In this document: positions 12,526 to 21,612 of the stretch, piece after piece
How the letters are laid out: each line of letters opens with the position of its first letter
Numbering within the stretch: position 1 is the first letter of the stretch
From: Candidatus Galacturonatibacter soehngenii
GTDB lineage: Bacteria; Bacillota; Clostridia; Lachnospirales; Lachnospiraceae
Direction: 5' to 3'
DNA: 64,000 bases
Assembly (NCBI RefSeq): GCF_008830185.1
Contig: NZ_WAGX01000007.1
Location: forward strand, 1-64,000
Notes under the pieces: model-generated
Told to the model about the DNA's origin: nothing
What the model saw: the letters and a program-made list of their open reading frames with translations, nothing else
Databases searched by the model: none
Position numbers and translations under genes: made by a program

Positions 12526-12534
12526 TCCTCTCTG
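12526..12534 (-). promoter_or_regulatory. DnaA box overlapping dnaN translation start region
   Basis: The minus strand reads TTATTCACA, matching the TTATNCACA consensus. It lies between the dnaN ribosome binding site and ATG. A near match TTATTCACT is at 12603-12595 and another box at 12755-12763. Binding is inferred. Confidence 0.5.
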
Positions 12535-12754
12535 GATTTTGTTGTAAATAATTATAAAGTAAATTAGTAGTCTTAATAATAGGGGGTGTTAAAAAGTGAA
12601 TAACCCTTAAAGGCTTAATAATTATCATTAGATTAGACATCTAAAACTATGTTAAAAACATTTAAGTACGTTATGTATAAAAAAATATAAAATTAACATA
12701 AGATTAAAAAAAATCTAAATATAAACACAATTTTAACAGGTTATAAACAAAAAA

Positions 12755-12763
12755 TGTGTATAA
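12755..12763 (-). promoter_or_regulatory. DnaA box in dnaA-dnaN spacer
   Basis: The minus strand reads TTATACACA, an exact TTATNCACA match. It lies inside the loop formed by the 11-bp inverted repeat 12740-12750/12774-12784, 35 bases past the dnaA stop. Confidence 0.65.
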
Positions 12764-12797
12764 CTGTTAAAAATTGTTTATAACATCCTTAAAAATC

Positions 12798-14147
12798 TCA
12801 ATTAGGGTTGATTTTTTTCTTAATGATATCAATTGCATTGCTAAGGGATTCATTTGTTTTTATTTCATTCGAAATTTTATCTGCTCCATGAATGACAGTT
12901 GTATGATCTTTTTTACCAAGGAAACCACCAATTGCTTTTAAAGGGGTGCTTGTCATATCACGACATAAATACATTGCAATTTGTCTAGGAAGAACTATTT
13001 CTGCATTACGTTTAGTAGATGCTAAATCAGAAGGAGAAATATTATAATGTTCTGCAACAGTATTAATAATTAATTGAGGGGTAATTTCTTTTGGTGCATC
13101 TGGAGAAATAATATCTTGTAATGCTTTTTGGGCAAGATCAACCGTTATTTCTTTTTTCTCTAATTTTGCACATGCAATTAGTTTGTTCAAAGCTCCTTCT
13201 AATTCTCGAATGTTAGATTTGATATTCGTTGCAATATATTTAATAACTTCATCATCAATATTATAGCCATCAAGTTCTTCTTTTTTACGAAGTATTGCCA
13301 TACGTGTTTCATAATCTGGTGAAGAAATATCAGCAATAAGACCCCATTCAAATCGTGAACGAAGTCTAGCCTCTAGCGTTTCCATATCTTTTGGCGGTTT
13401 ATCACTGGACAAAATAATTTGTCGTTTTGCTCCATGAAGATCATTAAAAGTATGGAAGAATTCTTCCTGTGTACTTTCTTTACCAATAATAAATTGAACG
13501 TCGTCAATTAATAGAACATCAATGCTTCTATATTTTTCTCTAAACTTGCTCATTGCGGTATTATTTCCATTTCGAATTGCCTCAATCAGCTCGTTAGTAA
13601 AAAATTCACTAGTAACATATAATACCTTGGTCTCAGGTTTTTGTTGTAAAATAAAATGAGCAATCGAATGCATCAAGTGAGTTTTACCAAGACCAACTCC
13701 TCCGTATAAAAAGAGAGGATTGTATACTTCACCTGGTGATTCTGCAACGGCTAAAGATGCAGCGTGAGCGAAACTATTATTTCCACCTACTACGAATGTG
13801 TCGAATGTATATCTAGGATTAAGATTAGCTTTTTCTATGTTCTGATTTAAAGTAGGTATGATATGAGTTTTTGGTTCAACTTTTTCTATATTTTTTTCTA
13901 ACACAAATTCTATTTCATATTCAAAGCCTGTAATTTCGGCAATTGCTACTTTTAGAGGCAAAGAATATTTATTATTAATATAGGAAAGAGCGGCATTTTC
14001 TAAAGGCACAACAATAGTGACTGTATTATTCACTACTGCATGTACCCTTAAAGGTAATAACCATGTCTTAAATGAAATATCAGTCAGTTCATGTTCGTGA
14101 CGCACCTGATTTAGTATATCTTCCCATTTTTCAACTATTAAATCCAT
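12798..14147 (-). CDS. dnaA: Chromosomal replication initiator protein DnaA
   Basis: This AAA+ initiator of 449 residues binds DnaA boxes and opens oriC. Domain I has EKWEDILNQV near the N-terminus. Domain III has Walker A GGVGLGKTH and Walker B LLIDDVQF. Domain IV has the DnaA signature CRDMTSTPLKAIG followed by KDHTTVIHG. I place the start at 14147 because GGGAGA lies 7 bases before that ATG. An in-frame ATG at 14165 would add six residues and lacks a site. A -35/-10 pair is at 14190-14218. Confidence 0.98.
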   Translation of the reverse strand: MDLIVEKWEDILNQVRHEHELTDISFKTWLLPLRVHAVVNNTVTIVVPLENAALSYINNKYSLPLKVAIAEITGFEYEIEFVLEKNIEKVEPKTHIIPTLNQNIEKANLNPRYTFDTFVVGGNNSFAHAASLAVAESPGEVYNPLFLYGGVGLGKTHLMHSIAHFILQQKPETKVLYVTSEFFTNELIEAIRNGNNTAMSKFREKYRSIDVLLIDDVQFIIGKESTQEEFFHTFNDLHGAKRQIILSSDKPPKDMETLEARLRSRFEWGLIADISSPDYETRMAILRKKEELDGYNIDDEVIKYIATNIKSNIRELEGALNKLIACAKLEKKEITVDLAQKALQDIISPDAPKEITPQLIINTVAEHYNISPSDLASTKRNAEIVLPRQIAMYLCRDMTSTPLKAIGGFLGKKDHTTVIHGADKISNEIKTNESLSNAIDIIKKKINPN

Positions 14148-14189
14148 TTCTAATCTCCCTAACATTGTGAAGTAAAATATCTCTACTCT

Positions 14190-14218
14190 ATATTAAACTA
14201 AAACAAATAAATTATCAA
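14190..14218 (-). promoter_or_regulatory. dnaA promoter candidate
   Basis: On the minus strand, TTGATA (14218-14213), a 17-base spacer and TAATAT (14195-14190) lie about 43 bases before the dnaA start. The -10 matches only 4 of 6, so certainty is moderate. Confidence 0.5.
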
Positions 14219-14498
14219 TCGAAAAAAAATAACAAATCACATTAATTCACATTAGGTAAACAAGTTTTTAACATAGAAGTGTGAGTTCATGTTAATAAAT
14301 GGATAAGTTAATCAACATTGTAAACATGCTTAAAATCAAGAAAAAAATGAGTTATGGACAAGTTATTCACAAGATAGAAAAAAGTTTTCCACATGTTATA
14401 CACATTATGTGGATAAATATTATGTAAATCACATGTGTAAAAAGTGGATAGTGTAAAACATTGGTAATAAAAAAATATAAAAAATATTTTCTATTTAC
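14219..14498. other. Chromosomal replication origin (oriC), upstream segment
   Basis: This AT-rich region between divergent dnaA and rpmH has a tight DnaA-box cluster: TTATTCACA (14363-14371), TTTTCCACA (14385-14393, near match), TTATACACA (14396-14404), and TTATCCACA on the minus strand (14408-14416). Next to it is a very AT-rich tract (about 14461-14495) that could be the unwinding element. Replication and transcription then run outward on both sides. The origin is assigned from this architecture; the unwinding site is not proven. Confidence 0.88.
14363..14416. repeat. DnaA-box cluster
   Basis: Four sites lie within 54 bases: three exact TTATNCACA matches (14363-14371, 14396-14404, and 14408-14416 inverted) and one near match (14385-14393). 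The last two exact boxes face each other across 3 bases. Confidence 0.85.
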
Positions 14499-14527
14499 TT
14501 GACGCAATGTACTTTATTGAATATAAT
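14499..14527 (+). promoter_or_regulatory. rpmH promoter
   Basis: TTGACG (14499-14504), a 17-base spacer and a perfect TATAAT (14522-14527) make a strong sigma-A promoter. It is about 150 bases before rpmH, leaving a long untranslated leader, and borders the AT-rich part of oriC. Confidence 0.85.
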
Positions 14528-14680
14528 TAGAATGATGTTTTTTAACATGACTACTATTATGTAGACCTTATATTATGGTGGAATTCATATAGGCAAGTAA
14601 TGAATTTCAAAGAGATTATAGAAATGAATTTCTATAAAGACGATAGATATTAGGTTATTATTCAAAGGAGGTGCCAAAAT

Positions 14681-14815
14681 ATGAAGATGACATTCCAACC
14701 TAAAAAGAGACAAAGATCAAAAGTTCATGGTTTTAGAGCTAGAATGAGTACTCCAGGCGGAAGAAAAGTATTAGCAGCAAGACGTGCAAAAGGAAGAAAA
14801 AAATTATCAGCGTAG
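14681..14815 (+). CDS. rpmH: Ribosomal protein L34
   Basis: This 44-residue basic protein of the large ribosomal subunit reads [14 protein letters not shown] at the start, then HGFRARM and [18 protein letters not shown]. The length and sequence are those of L34. A strong ribosome binding site AAAGGAGGTG precedes the ATG. The stop codon's last base begins an intrinsic terminator hairpin, so most transcripts may end here before rnpA. Confidence 0.98.
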   Translation: MKMTFQPKKRQRSKVHGFRARMSTPGGRKVLAARRAKGRKKLSA

Positions 14816-14838
14816 GCCGCAAGTATGTGGCCTTTTTT
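14815..14838 (+). terminator. rpmH terminator/attenuator
   Basis: GGCCGC (14815-14820) pairs with GTGGCC (14827-14832, one G-T pair) over a 6-base loop, followed by six T. This is a compact intrinsic terminator starting at the rpmH stop. Partial readthrough would feed rnpA, whose product is needed in much smaller amounts than L34. Confidence 0.8.
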
Positions 14839-14880
14839 ATAATAGGAAATTGCAATGCAATTTCCTATTATAAAAAAGGC
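14830..14880. repeat. 24-bp perfect inverted repeat, 3-base loop
   Basis: The arms 14830-14853 and 14857-14880 are exact reverse complements (gccttttttataataggaaa... and its complement), separated by AAT. The left arm contains the T-run of the rpmH terminator. The stem is much longer than a normal terminator needs. It may act as a second terminator, an RNase III site or a stabilising 3' end. Confidence 0.85.
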
Positions 14881-14967
14881 AATGCGTGCATGGTTTATAA
14901 TGGCTGATTTTCATCTCGCGTGGGAGTGTAGTGTGATTTATCACACTTTATCCTATCTGAAGAATCT

Positions 14968-15327
14968 GTGGATTGGATTGATAAAAGAGTGGAATTTTCT
15001 GAAAGCTTAAAGAAAAATAGGGATTTTCAAGTGTTGTATAAGAAAGGAAAATCTTATGCAAACAAACATTTGGTAATGTATGTATTGGAAAATAATACAA
15101 CAAGGAATCGGATTGGAATATCTGCCAGTAAAAAGGTAGGAAATAGTATAGTTAGACATAGGTTAACTAGATTGGTAAGAGAAAGCTACAGATTGAATGA
15201 AGAAAAGTTTAAATCGGGTTTGGATATTGTAATTGTAATTCGAGTAGCTGCAAAAGAAAAAAAGTATCAAGATATCGAAAGTTCTTTATTACATTTGGGA
15301 AAAATTCATAATATTGTAAAGAGATGA
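14968..15327 (+). CDS. rnpA: Ribonuclease P protein component
   Basis: This is the basic protein cofactor of RNase P, which matures tRNA 5' ends. It has 119 residues from the GTG at 14968. The conserved start of the family ([12 protein letters not shown]) begins near residue 9, so the GTG at 14989, giving a 112-residue protein, is an equally good or better start. Neither has a strong ribosome binding site. The RNR-type motif appears as [27 protein letters not shown]. The stop overlaps yidD by 4 bases (ATGA). Confidence 0.94.
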   Translation: MDWIDKRVEFSESLKKNRDFQVLYKKGKSYANKHLVMYVLENNTTRNRIGISASKKVGNSIVRHRLTRLVRESYRLNEEKFKSGLDIVIVIRVAAKEKKYQDIESSLLHLGKIHNIVKR

Positions 15328-15545
15328 TAGAAATGAAAAAAATATTTATTTGGTTAATTAAATTATATAAGAAATATATATCACCATTTCAATTGTATAG
15401 TCATTGCATCTATACACCAACATGTTCCCAGTATGGAATAGAGGCAATTGAAAAATATGGTGCATTAAAGGGGACATATTTGACCTTTAAAAGAATATTA
15501 AGGTGTAATCCGTTTGCAGAAGGCGGTTATGACCCTGTCCCATAA
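15324..15545 (+). CDS. yidD: Membrane protein insertion efficiency factor YidD
   Basis: This small protein of 73 residues has an amphipathic N-terminus and the conserved core [19 protein letters not shown] followed by [17 protein letters not shown], all hallmarks of YidD. It is thought to help YidC insert membrane proteins. It overlaps rnpA by 4 bases and ends 16 bases before yidC. An internal ATG at 15333 is a possible alternative start. Confidence 0.95.
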   Translation: MIEMKKIFIWLIKLYKKYISPFQLYSHCIYTPTCSQYGIEAIEKYGALKGTYLTFKRILRCNPFAEGGYDPVP

Positions 15546-15561
15546 ATAAGGAGGATAATAA

Positions 15562-16800
15562 GTGATTGGTATGTTAGCAACACAAAGTAGTACGCCTATT
15601 ATTGGTGAAGTAGCAAGAGTTCTTGGTTGGCTCATGAATGCAATATTTGCTTTTTTAAGTAGTGCTTTTAATATAGAAAATATAGGTTTATGTATCATAT
15701 TATTTACTTTTATTGTATATACATTAATGATACCCTTAACAATAAAACAGCAAAAGTTTTCAAAACTTTCTGCAAAGATGAATCCTGAAATTCAGGCTAT
15801 ACAAAAAAAGTACAAGGGTAAACAAGATCAACAGTCAATGATGGCTATGAATGAAGAAACAAAGGCAGTTTATAGAAAATATGGAACATCTCCAACAGGT
15901 GGATGTTTACAGCTTATTATACAAATGCCTATTTTATTTGCTCTATATCAGGTAATTAATAATATACCTGCGTATGTAATTAGTGTAAAGAATACGTATG
16001 ATGCGTTGGTAACTGGAATTATGTCAACAAGTGGTTATCAGGCTATTATGGAGGAAATAGGAAAAGGTAAAAATGTTAATCCTGATAAGTTTGATTATTT
16101 AAAGGTAGAAACAATAATTGACGTATTATATAAATTTAATTCATCGGATTGGGCTAACTTAGCGGATAAGTTTCCAAATTTATCAACTGTTATTGAGCAA
16201 ACAGCGGATAAGATGTCACATATGAATAGTTTCTTAGGTGGAATTAATATTTCCGATGCTCCAATTACGAATTTGTTATCCGTTGCAATATTAATACCTA
16301 TTTTATCTGGATTAACACAATGGTTAAATGTTAAACTTATGCCTCAGCCTCAGACCCCTTCAAATGCAGAGGAAAATCCTATGGCAAATTCTATGAAAAC
16401 AATGAATGTTATGATGCCTGTCATGTCGGCAGTTATGTCATTTACATTGCCATCAGGTTTAGGTTTATATTGGATTGCGGGTTCAGTTTTTCGTTGTATA
16501 CAACAATTAGTAATTAACAAGTATATGGATAGTATCGATCTTGATGATTTGATTAAAAAGAATCTTGATAAGGTAAATAAAAAAAGAGAGAGACAAGGAC
16601 TTCCTCAGATTTCGGCATCAGCGAAAACGAATGTTAGAAGTATAGAAACACCGATAAAGAATGTGGCAAAATCACAAGATAATAAACAGAGCAAAGCAAA
16701 TGAGACAAGCCAATCGGTTAGTACAGGGAAGGCAAAACCAGGAAGTATTAGAGAAAAAGCCAATATGGTGAAGCAATTCAACGAAAAAAATACTAAATAG
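15562..16800 (+). CDS. yidC: Membrane protein insertase YidC/OxaA
   Basis: This 412-residue polytopic insertase integrates and folds inner-membrane proteins, alone or with SecYEG. GTG at 15562 is chosen because AAGGAGG sits 7 bases before it. The ATG at 15571 would be too far. The region around residues 35-110 shows the conserved first core helix and cytoplasmic hairpin (KQQKFSKLSAKMNPEIQ), followed by GCLQLIIQMPILFALY. Hydrophobic segments follow near 230-330. The C-terminal 80 residues are basic and hydrophilic, as in ribosome-binding tails. No lipobox is evident. Confidence 0.96.
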   Translation: MIGMLATQSSTPIIGEVARVLGWLMNAIFAFLSSAFNIENIGLCIILFTFIVYTLMIPLTIKQQKFSKLSAKMNPEIQAIQKKYKGKQDQQSMMAMNEETKAVYRKYGTSPTGGCLQLIIQMPILFALYQVINNIPAYVISVKNTYDALVTGIMSTSGYQAIMEEIGKGKNVNPDKFDYLKVETIIDVLYKFNSSDWANLADKFPNLSTVIEQTADKMSHMNSFLGGINISDAPITNLLSVAILIPILSGLTQWLNVKLMPQPQTPSNAEENPMANSMKTMNVMMPVMSAVMSFTLPSGLGLYWIAGSVFRCIQQLVINKYMDSIDLDDLIKKNLDKVNKKRERQGLPQISASAKTNVRSIETPIKNVAKSQDNKQSKANETSQSVSTGKAKPGSIREKANMVKQFNEKNTK

Positions 16801-16811
16801 GGGGTATTACA

Positions 16812-17432
16812 ATGGATTACATCAAGATTTCCGCAAAAACAGTAGATGATGCAATTACGGAAGCATTAATTAAACTAGAAACAACTAGTGATATGATTGA
16901 ATATGAAGTTCTTGAAAAAGGTAGTACAGGATTTTTAGGTTTTAACAGTAAACCGGCTGTCATAAAAGCAAGAAAGAAATTTACTGTAGAAGATTATGTA
17001 AAAGAATTTTTAAATAATGTTTTTGATTCTATGAATATGGTTGTTGAAATCATAACTAATCTTGATGAGATAAATAATAACTTAGATATTGAACTTAAGG
17101 GTGAAGATATGGGAGTTTTAATTGGAAAAAGAGGACAAACCCTAGATTCGCTGCAATATTTAATTAGTTTAGTAGCAAATAAAAATAGCGAAAACTATTT
17201 AAGAGTTAAATTAGATACAGAAAATTATAGAAAAAGAAGAAAAGAGACCTTGGAGAATCTTGCACACAACATATCTTACAAGGTAAAAAGAACAAAGCGT
17301 CCAGTTTCATTGGAACCTATGAATCCATATGAAAGAAGAGTGATTCACTCTGCATTACAAAATGATAAGTATGTAGTAACACATAGTGAGGGTGAAGAAC
17401 CATATAGACGTGTGGTAGTAACACTAAAATAA
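16812..17432 (+). CDS. jag: RNA-binding protein Jag/KhpB
   Basis: This 206-residue protein has three domains: the Jag N-terminal domain (1-56, with GSTGFLGFNSKPA), a KH domain (about 75-140, with GEDMGVLIGKRGQTLDSLQYL) and an R3H domain (about 140-206, with LEPMNPYERRVIH). KhpB with KhpA binds many RNAs and affects cell division in Firmicutes. The ribosome binding site GGGGG precedes the start. It lies 11 bases after yidC, its usual place. Confidence 0.95.
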   Translation: MDYIKISAKTVDDAITEALIKLETTSDMIEYEVLEKGSTGFLGFNSKPAVIKARKKFTVEDYVKEFLNNVFDSMNMVVEIITNLDEINNNLDIELKGEDMGVLIGKRGQTLDSLQYLISLVANKNSENYLRVKLDTENYRKRRKETLENLAHNISYKVKRTKRPVSLEPMNPYERRVIHSALQNDKYVVTHSEGEEPYRRVVVTLK

Positions 17433-17444
17433 TTATATTAAATG

Positions 17445-17466
17445 GGGACAGTCAAAAGACTGTTCC
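17445..17466 (+). repeat. Hairpin between jag and mnmE
   Basis: GGGACAGTC (17445-17453) pairs with GACTGTTCC (17458-17466) with one G-T pair and an AAAA loop. No T-run follows, so it is more likely an RNA processing or stability hairpin than a terminator. Confidence 0.5.
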
Positions 17467-17517
17467 TATTCGTATGTTAGGCAGATGAAATAAATCTGCG
17501 TAATTGGAGGAATTAAA

Positions 17518-18894
17518 ATGAATCATGATACAATTGCTGCAATTGCAACAGCAATGAGTAACTCTGGAATCGGAATTGTAAGAATCAGTGGTGAGGATGC
17601 AATTCCAATTGTAGATAAAGTTTTTAAATCCATAAAGAATGATAAGAAGTTAGCAAATATGCAAACACATACCATACATTATGGTTATATTTTGGATGAA
17701 GAAGAGTTAATTGATGAGGTTATGGTTCTTATTATGAAGGGACCAAACAGTTATACAAAAGAAGATACAGTTGAAATAGATTGTCACGGTGGAATATTAG
17801 TTGTACAAAGAGTTTTAGAAACAGTTATTAAAAATGGAGCTAGATGTGCAGAACCAGGTGAATTTACAAAAAGAGCTTTTTTAAATGGAAGAATTGATTT
17901 ATCACAGGCTGAGGCAGTTATTGACGTGATTAATTCAAAAAATAAATTTGCTTTAAAAAATTCTTTGAATCAATTAAAAGGTTCAATTCATGAGGAAATC
18001 ATAAGAATAAGAGAGATATTAATTTATCATATTGCATTTATAGAGTCAGCACTTGATGATCCAGAACATATTAGTTTAGATGGGTATAATAATCAACTAG
18101 TTGAGGTTTTGGATCAAGTATTAGATAAGTTAACTGTAATGCTAAAAAAAGCAGATGATGGTAAGCTATTAAAAGAAGGTATAAAAACAGTTATCATAGG
18201 TAAACCAAATGTAGGTAAATCATCTTTGTTAAATTATCTAGTTGGAGAAGAAAAGGCAATAGTAACGAATATAGCAGGTACAACAAGAGATATTATTGAA
18301 GAGAATATAAATATAAATGGGGTTAGTTTAAATATAATTGATACTGCAGGAATAAGAGAAACAGAAGATATAGTTGAGAAAATCGGAGTTGAAAAGTCAA
18401 TTAGATATGCAAACGATGCTGATTTAATTATTTATGTTGTTGATTCATCCACGTATTTAGATGAAAATGATGAACAAATATTTAAGTTATTAAAAGATAG
18501 AAAAGCAATTATTTTATTGAATAAAATAGACCTTGATATGTTAACAACAAAAAAAATGATTGAGGAAAAAACGGATAATGTAGTAATTCCCGTATCAGTA
18601 AAAGAAAATGATGGAATTGATAGTTTAGGTGAAACAATTAAGAATATGTTCTTCCATGGAAAAATTGAATTTAATGATGAAGTATATATAACGAATGTAC
18701 GCCAAAAAAACTTAATAAAAGGAGCCTTTGAAAGTCTAAAGCTTGTAAAAAACAGTGTTTTGGACGAAATGCCTGAAGATTTTTATTCGATTGATCTAAT
18801 GGATGCTTATGAACAACTTGGACAAGTAATTGGTGAGGCAGTAGAGGACGATTTAGTAAATCAGATATTTAGTAAGTTCTGTATGGGTAAGTAA
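17518..18894 (+). CDS. mnmE: tRNA modification GTPase MnmE (TrmE)
   Basis: This 458-residue GTPase works with MnmG to add the carboxymethylaminomethyl group to U34 of certain tRNAs. The N-terminal folate-binding domain has GIGIVRISGEDA. The G domain begins with GKPNVGKSS at about residue 228, then DTAGIRE and NKID. The C-terminal end is FCMGK, the C-x-G-K motif with its essential cysteine. mnmG follows after 31 bases. Confidence 0.97.
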   Translation: MNHDTIAAIATAMSNSGIGIVRISGEDAIPIVDKVFKSIKNDKKLANMQTHTIHYGYILDEEELIDEVMVLIMKGPNSYTKEDTVEIDCHGGILVVQRVLETVIKNGARCAEPGEFTKRAFLNGRIDLSQAEAVIDVINSKNKFALKNSLNQLKGSIHEEIIRIREILIYHIAFIESALDDPEHISLDGYNNQLVEVLDQVLDKLTVMLKKADDGKLLKEGIKTVIIGKPNVGKSSLLNYLVGEEKAIVTNIAGTTRDIIEENININGVSLNIIDTAGIRETEDIVEKIGVEKSIRYANDADLIIYVVDSSTYLDENDEQIFKLLKDRKAIILLNKIDLDMLTTKKMIEEKTDNVVIPVSVKENDGIDSLGETIKNMFFHGKIEFNDEVYITNVRQKNLIKGAFESLKLVKNSVLDEMPEDFYSIDLMDAYEQLGQVIGEAVEDDLVNQIFSKFCMGK

Positions 18895-18925
18895 TATTTC
18901 CGTATAGATAAAAGGAGATATAAGT

Positions 18926-20812
18926 ATGTCAACGTTAATAGAAAATTATGATATTGTTGTTGTCGGTGCTGGGCATGCGGGGTGTGAAGCTGCATTGGCA
19001 TGTTCAAGGTTGGGACTTGAAACCATTATTTTTACAGTAAGTGTAGAAAGTATAGCACTTATGCCATGTAACCCAAATATTGGTGGTAGCTCAAAAGGAC
19101 ATTTGGTTCGAGAAATTGATGCTTTGGGTGGAGAAATGGGTAAAAACATAGATAAAACTTTTATCCAATCAAAAATGTTAAATAAGTCCAAAGGGCCTGC
19201 CGTACATTCTCTTCGAGCACAAGCCGATAAAGCAGAATATAGTAAGAGTATGAGAATGGTTTTAGAAAATACCGATCATCTTACGATAAAACAAGCAGAA
19301 GTAACAGAAATAGTGGTAGAAGACGGTATAATTAGAGGTGTTAAGACATTTTCTGGAGCGATTTATAATTGTAAGGCTGTAGTATTATGTACAGGAACAT
19401 ATCTAAGTTCTAGATGTTTATATGGTGAAGTAATTAATTACACTGGACCAAATGGATTACAGGCCGCTAATTATTTATCGGATTCTCTTAAAAAAAATGG
19501 AATAGAGATGTTTCGTTTCAAAACTGGAACTCCTGCTCGAATTGATAAAAGATCTATTGATTTTAGTAAAATGGAGGAACAATTTGGAGATGAAAAAGTA
19601 GTACCTTTTTCTTTTGATACGAAACCGCAAGAGGTTCAGATTGAGCAAGAATCATGTTGGTTAACTTATACAAATGAGAAAACCCATGAGATTATAAAAG
19701 ATAATTTAGATCGATCACCAATTTATGCAGGTATCATCGAAGGAACAGGTCCAAGATATTGTCCTTCTATAGAGGATAAAGTTGTTAAATTTGCAGATAA
19801 GAGTAGACATCAGGTATTTCTTGAACCTGAAGGGCTATATACCAATGAAATGTATGTGGGAGGAATGTCAAGTTCTTTACCAGAAGATGTTCAATATAAA
19901 ATGTATCGAAGTGTCAGTGGACTTGAGAATGCCAAGATTGTTAAAAATGGATATGCAATTGAATACGACTGCATTAATGCAAGACAGTTAAATCCGACTC
20001 TAGAGTTTAAGCATATAAAAGGTTTATTTAGTGGAGGACAATTTAATGGTAGTTCTGGATATGAAGAGGCAGCGGCACAGGGATTAATAGCAGGAATCAA
20101 TGCTGCTTTAAATGTCTTAGGAAAAGAGATGATTGTAATTGATCGTTCACAAGCTTACATTGGTGTATTAATTGATGATTTGGTAACAAAAGAAAATAGA
20201 GAGCCATATCGAATGATGACATCAAGGGCAGAGTACCGACTTTTATTAAGACAAGATAATGCTATTTTTCGGTTAGCTGGAATAGGAAACAAGGTTGGTT
20301 TAGTAAATGACGAAAAATATAAACATATACTCGAATTAGAAAAAAAGATTAAAGAAGAAATAGAGAGACTTGAAAATACATTTGTTGGAACATCTGATGA
20401 AGTTTTGGAATTATTAGATAAGTATGAAAGTACACCTTTAAACTCAGGAACAGATTTGGCTGAGTTAATAAAAAGGCCTGAGTTATCTTATGATGTGATA
20501 GCACCTATTGATAAAAACAGAGAAATATTAGATGAAAAAATAACAGAGCAGGTTAATATTCAAATAAAATATGAGGGGTATATTAAAAGACAATTAAAAC
20601 AGGTAGAACAATTTAAAAAAATTGAGAAGAAAAAAATACCTGAGAATTTTGATTTTAATCAGATCAATGGATTAAGAATTGAGGCAAAGCAAAAATTGAA
20701 TTTATTCAAACCAGTTTCAATTGGACAAGCCTCTCGTATATCAGGAGTTACCCCCGCAGATATATCTGTTTTGTTGGTATTTATGGAGCAATTAAGAAAT
20801 CGTAATCAGTGA
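18926..20812 (+). CDS. mnmG: tRNA uridine-5-carboxymethylaminomethyl modification enzyme MnmG (GidA)
   Basis: This 628-residue FAD enzyme partners MnmE. The dinucleotide-binding fold [15 protein letters not shown] is at residues 11-25. Signature segments [23 protein letters not shown] and [21 protein letters not shown] are present, and the second signature ends at bound FAD. The C-terminal helical domain (about 550-628) that contacts MnmE is complete. Ribosome binding site AAAGGAG precedes the ATG. Confidence 0.97.
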   Translation: MSTLIENYDIVVVGAGHAGCEAALACSRLGLETIIFTVSVESIALMPCNPNIGGSSKGHLVREIDALGGEMGKNIDKTFIQSKMLNKSKGPAVHSLRAQADKAEYSKSMRMVLENTDHLTIKQAEVTEIVVEDGIIRGVKTFSGAIYNCKAVVLCTGTYLSSRCLYGEVINYTGPNGLQAANYLSDSLKKNGIEMFRFKTGTPARIDKRSIDFSKMEEQFGDEKVVPFSFDTKPQEVQIEQESCWLTYTNEKTHEIIKDNLDRSPIYAGIIEGTGPRYCPSIEDKVVKFADKSRHQVFLEPEGLYTNEMYVGGMSSSLPEDVQYKMYRSVSGLENAKIVKNGYAIEYDCINARQLNPTLEFKHIKGLFSGGQFNGSSGYEEAAAQGLIAGINAALNVLGKEMIVIDRSQAYIGVLIDDLVTKENREPYRMMTSRAEYRLLLRQDNAIFRLAGIGNKVGLVNDEKYKHILELEKKIKEEIERLENTFVGTSDEVLELLDKYESTPLNSGTDLAELIKRPELSYDVIAPIDKNREILDEKITEQVNIQIKYEGYIKRQLKQVEQFKKIEKKKIPENFDFNQINGLRIEAKQKLNLFKPVSIGQASRISGVTPADISVLLVFMEQLRNRNQ

Positions 20813-20819
20813 GGTTTAG

Positions 20820-21551
20820 ATGAATAATTATAATGTTGAAAAGTTACTAGAAGGAACCAAGCATCTTAAAATTGAACTAACAAACGAGCAAGTTAATCAA
20901 TTTATTACTTATTATGAATTATTAGTTGGATGGAATAAAGTAATGAATTTAACTGCGATAACAGAATTTAATGATGTGATGCAGAAACATTTTGTTGATA
21001 GTTTAGCAATTGTAAAAGCAATTGAATTAAACGGTAAAGATAATCTTAAATTAATAGATATTGGAACAGGGGCAGGATTTCCTGGAATTCCTATAAAGAT
21101 TGTATTTCCCTCTATTGAAGTTGTATTACTTGATTCGTTAAATAAAAGGATTCAGTTTCTAGATGAGGTAATTAAAAAGCTTAATTTAGATAGAATTAAG
21201 ACAATACATGGAAGAGCTGAAGATTTTTCAAAAGAAAAAGAATATAGAGAACAATTTGATTTATGCGTATCAAGAGCAGTTGCAAACCTTGCAACGTTAT
21301 CAGAGTATTGTATGCCATATGTTAAGATTGGTGGAAATTTTATTCCTTATAAATCAGGAAGAATTGAAGAGGAATTAGAAGGCTCAAAAAAAGCAATTCA
21401 TGTATTAGGAGGTAATATTGAAAAAGAAGTTTTATTTCAATTACCTAATTCAGATATAGAAAGAGCATTTGTTGTGATTAATAAAAAGAATCAGACTCCT
21501 ATGAAATATCCTAGAAAAGCGGGAGTACCAACAAAAAGTCCTATTATTTAA
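20820..21551 (+). CDS. rsmG: 16S rRNA (guanine-N7)-methyltransferase RsmG (GidB)
   Basis: This 243-residue SAM-dependent enzyme methylates G527 (E. coli numbering) in 16S rRNA. The SAM-binding motif LIDIGTGAGFPGIPIK lies near residue 78, followed by SRAVANLATLSEYCMPYVKIGG. Length is standard. It starts 7 bases after mnmG and is followed by a strong terminator that closes this operon. Confidence 0.96.
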   Translation: MNNYNVEKLLEGTKHLKIELTNEQVNQFITYYELLVGWNKVMNLTAITEFNDVMQKHFVDSLAIVKAIELNGKDNLKLIDIGTGAGFPGIPIKIVFPSIEVVLLDSLNKRIQFLDEVIKKLNLDRIKTIHGRAEDFSKEKEYREQFDLCVSRAVANLATLSEYCMPYVKIGGNFIPYKSGRIEEELEGSKKAIHVLGGNIEKEVLFQLPNSDIERAFVVINKKNQTPMKYPRKAGVPTKSPII

Positions 21552-21584
21552 AAAAGGCTGTTGCAAGTTGCAACAGCTTTTTTT
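21551..21584 (+). terminator. rsmG terminator
   Basis: GCTGTTGC (21557-21564... ) pairs with GCAACAGC across AAGTT, flanked by A5 and followed by T7. A classical intrinsic terminator, also usable by the converging hydrolase gene. Confidence 0.9.
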
Positions 21585-21612
21585 CTAATAGAAAAGTTTA
21601 TAGAAAAATATT

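Larger units (their letters stand above)
12516..12797. other. dnaA-dnaN spacer, probable downstream origin segment
   Basis: This 282-base AT-rich spacer carries DnaA-box matches at 12526-12534, 12595-12603 (one mismatch) and 12755-12763. It also has two interleaved perfect inverted repeats: TTTTAACAG (12731-12739) with CTGTTAAAA (12764-12772), and GTTATAAACAA (12740-12750) with TTGTTTATAAC (12774-12784). Many Firmicutes have a bipartite oriC with DnaA boxes on both sides of dnaA, which this fits. No gene is visible. Confidence 0.7.
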
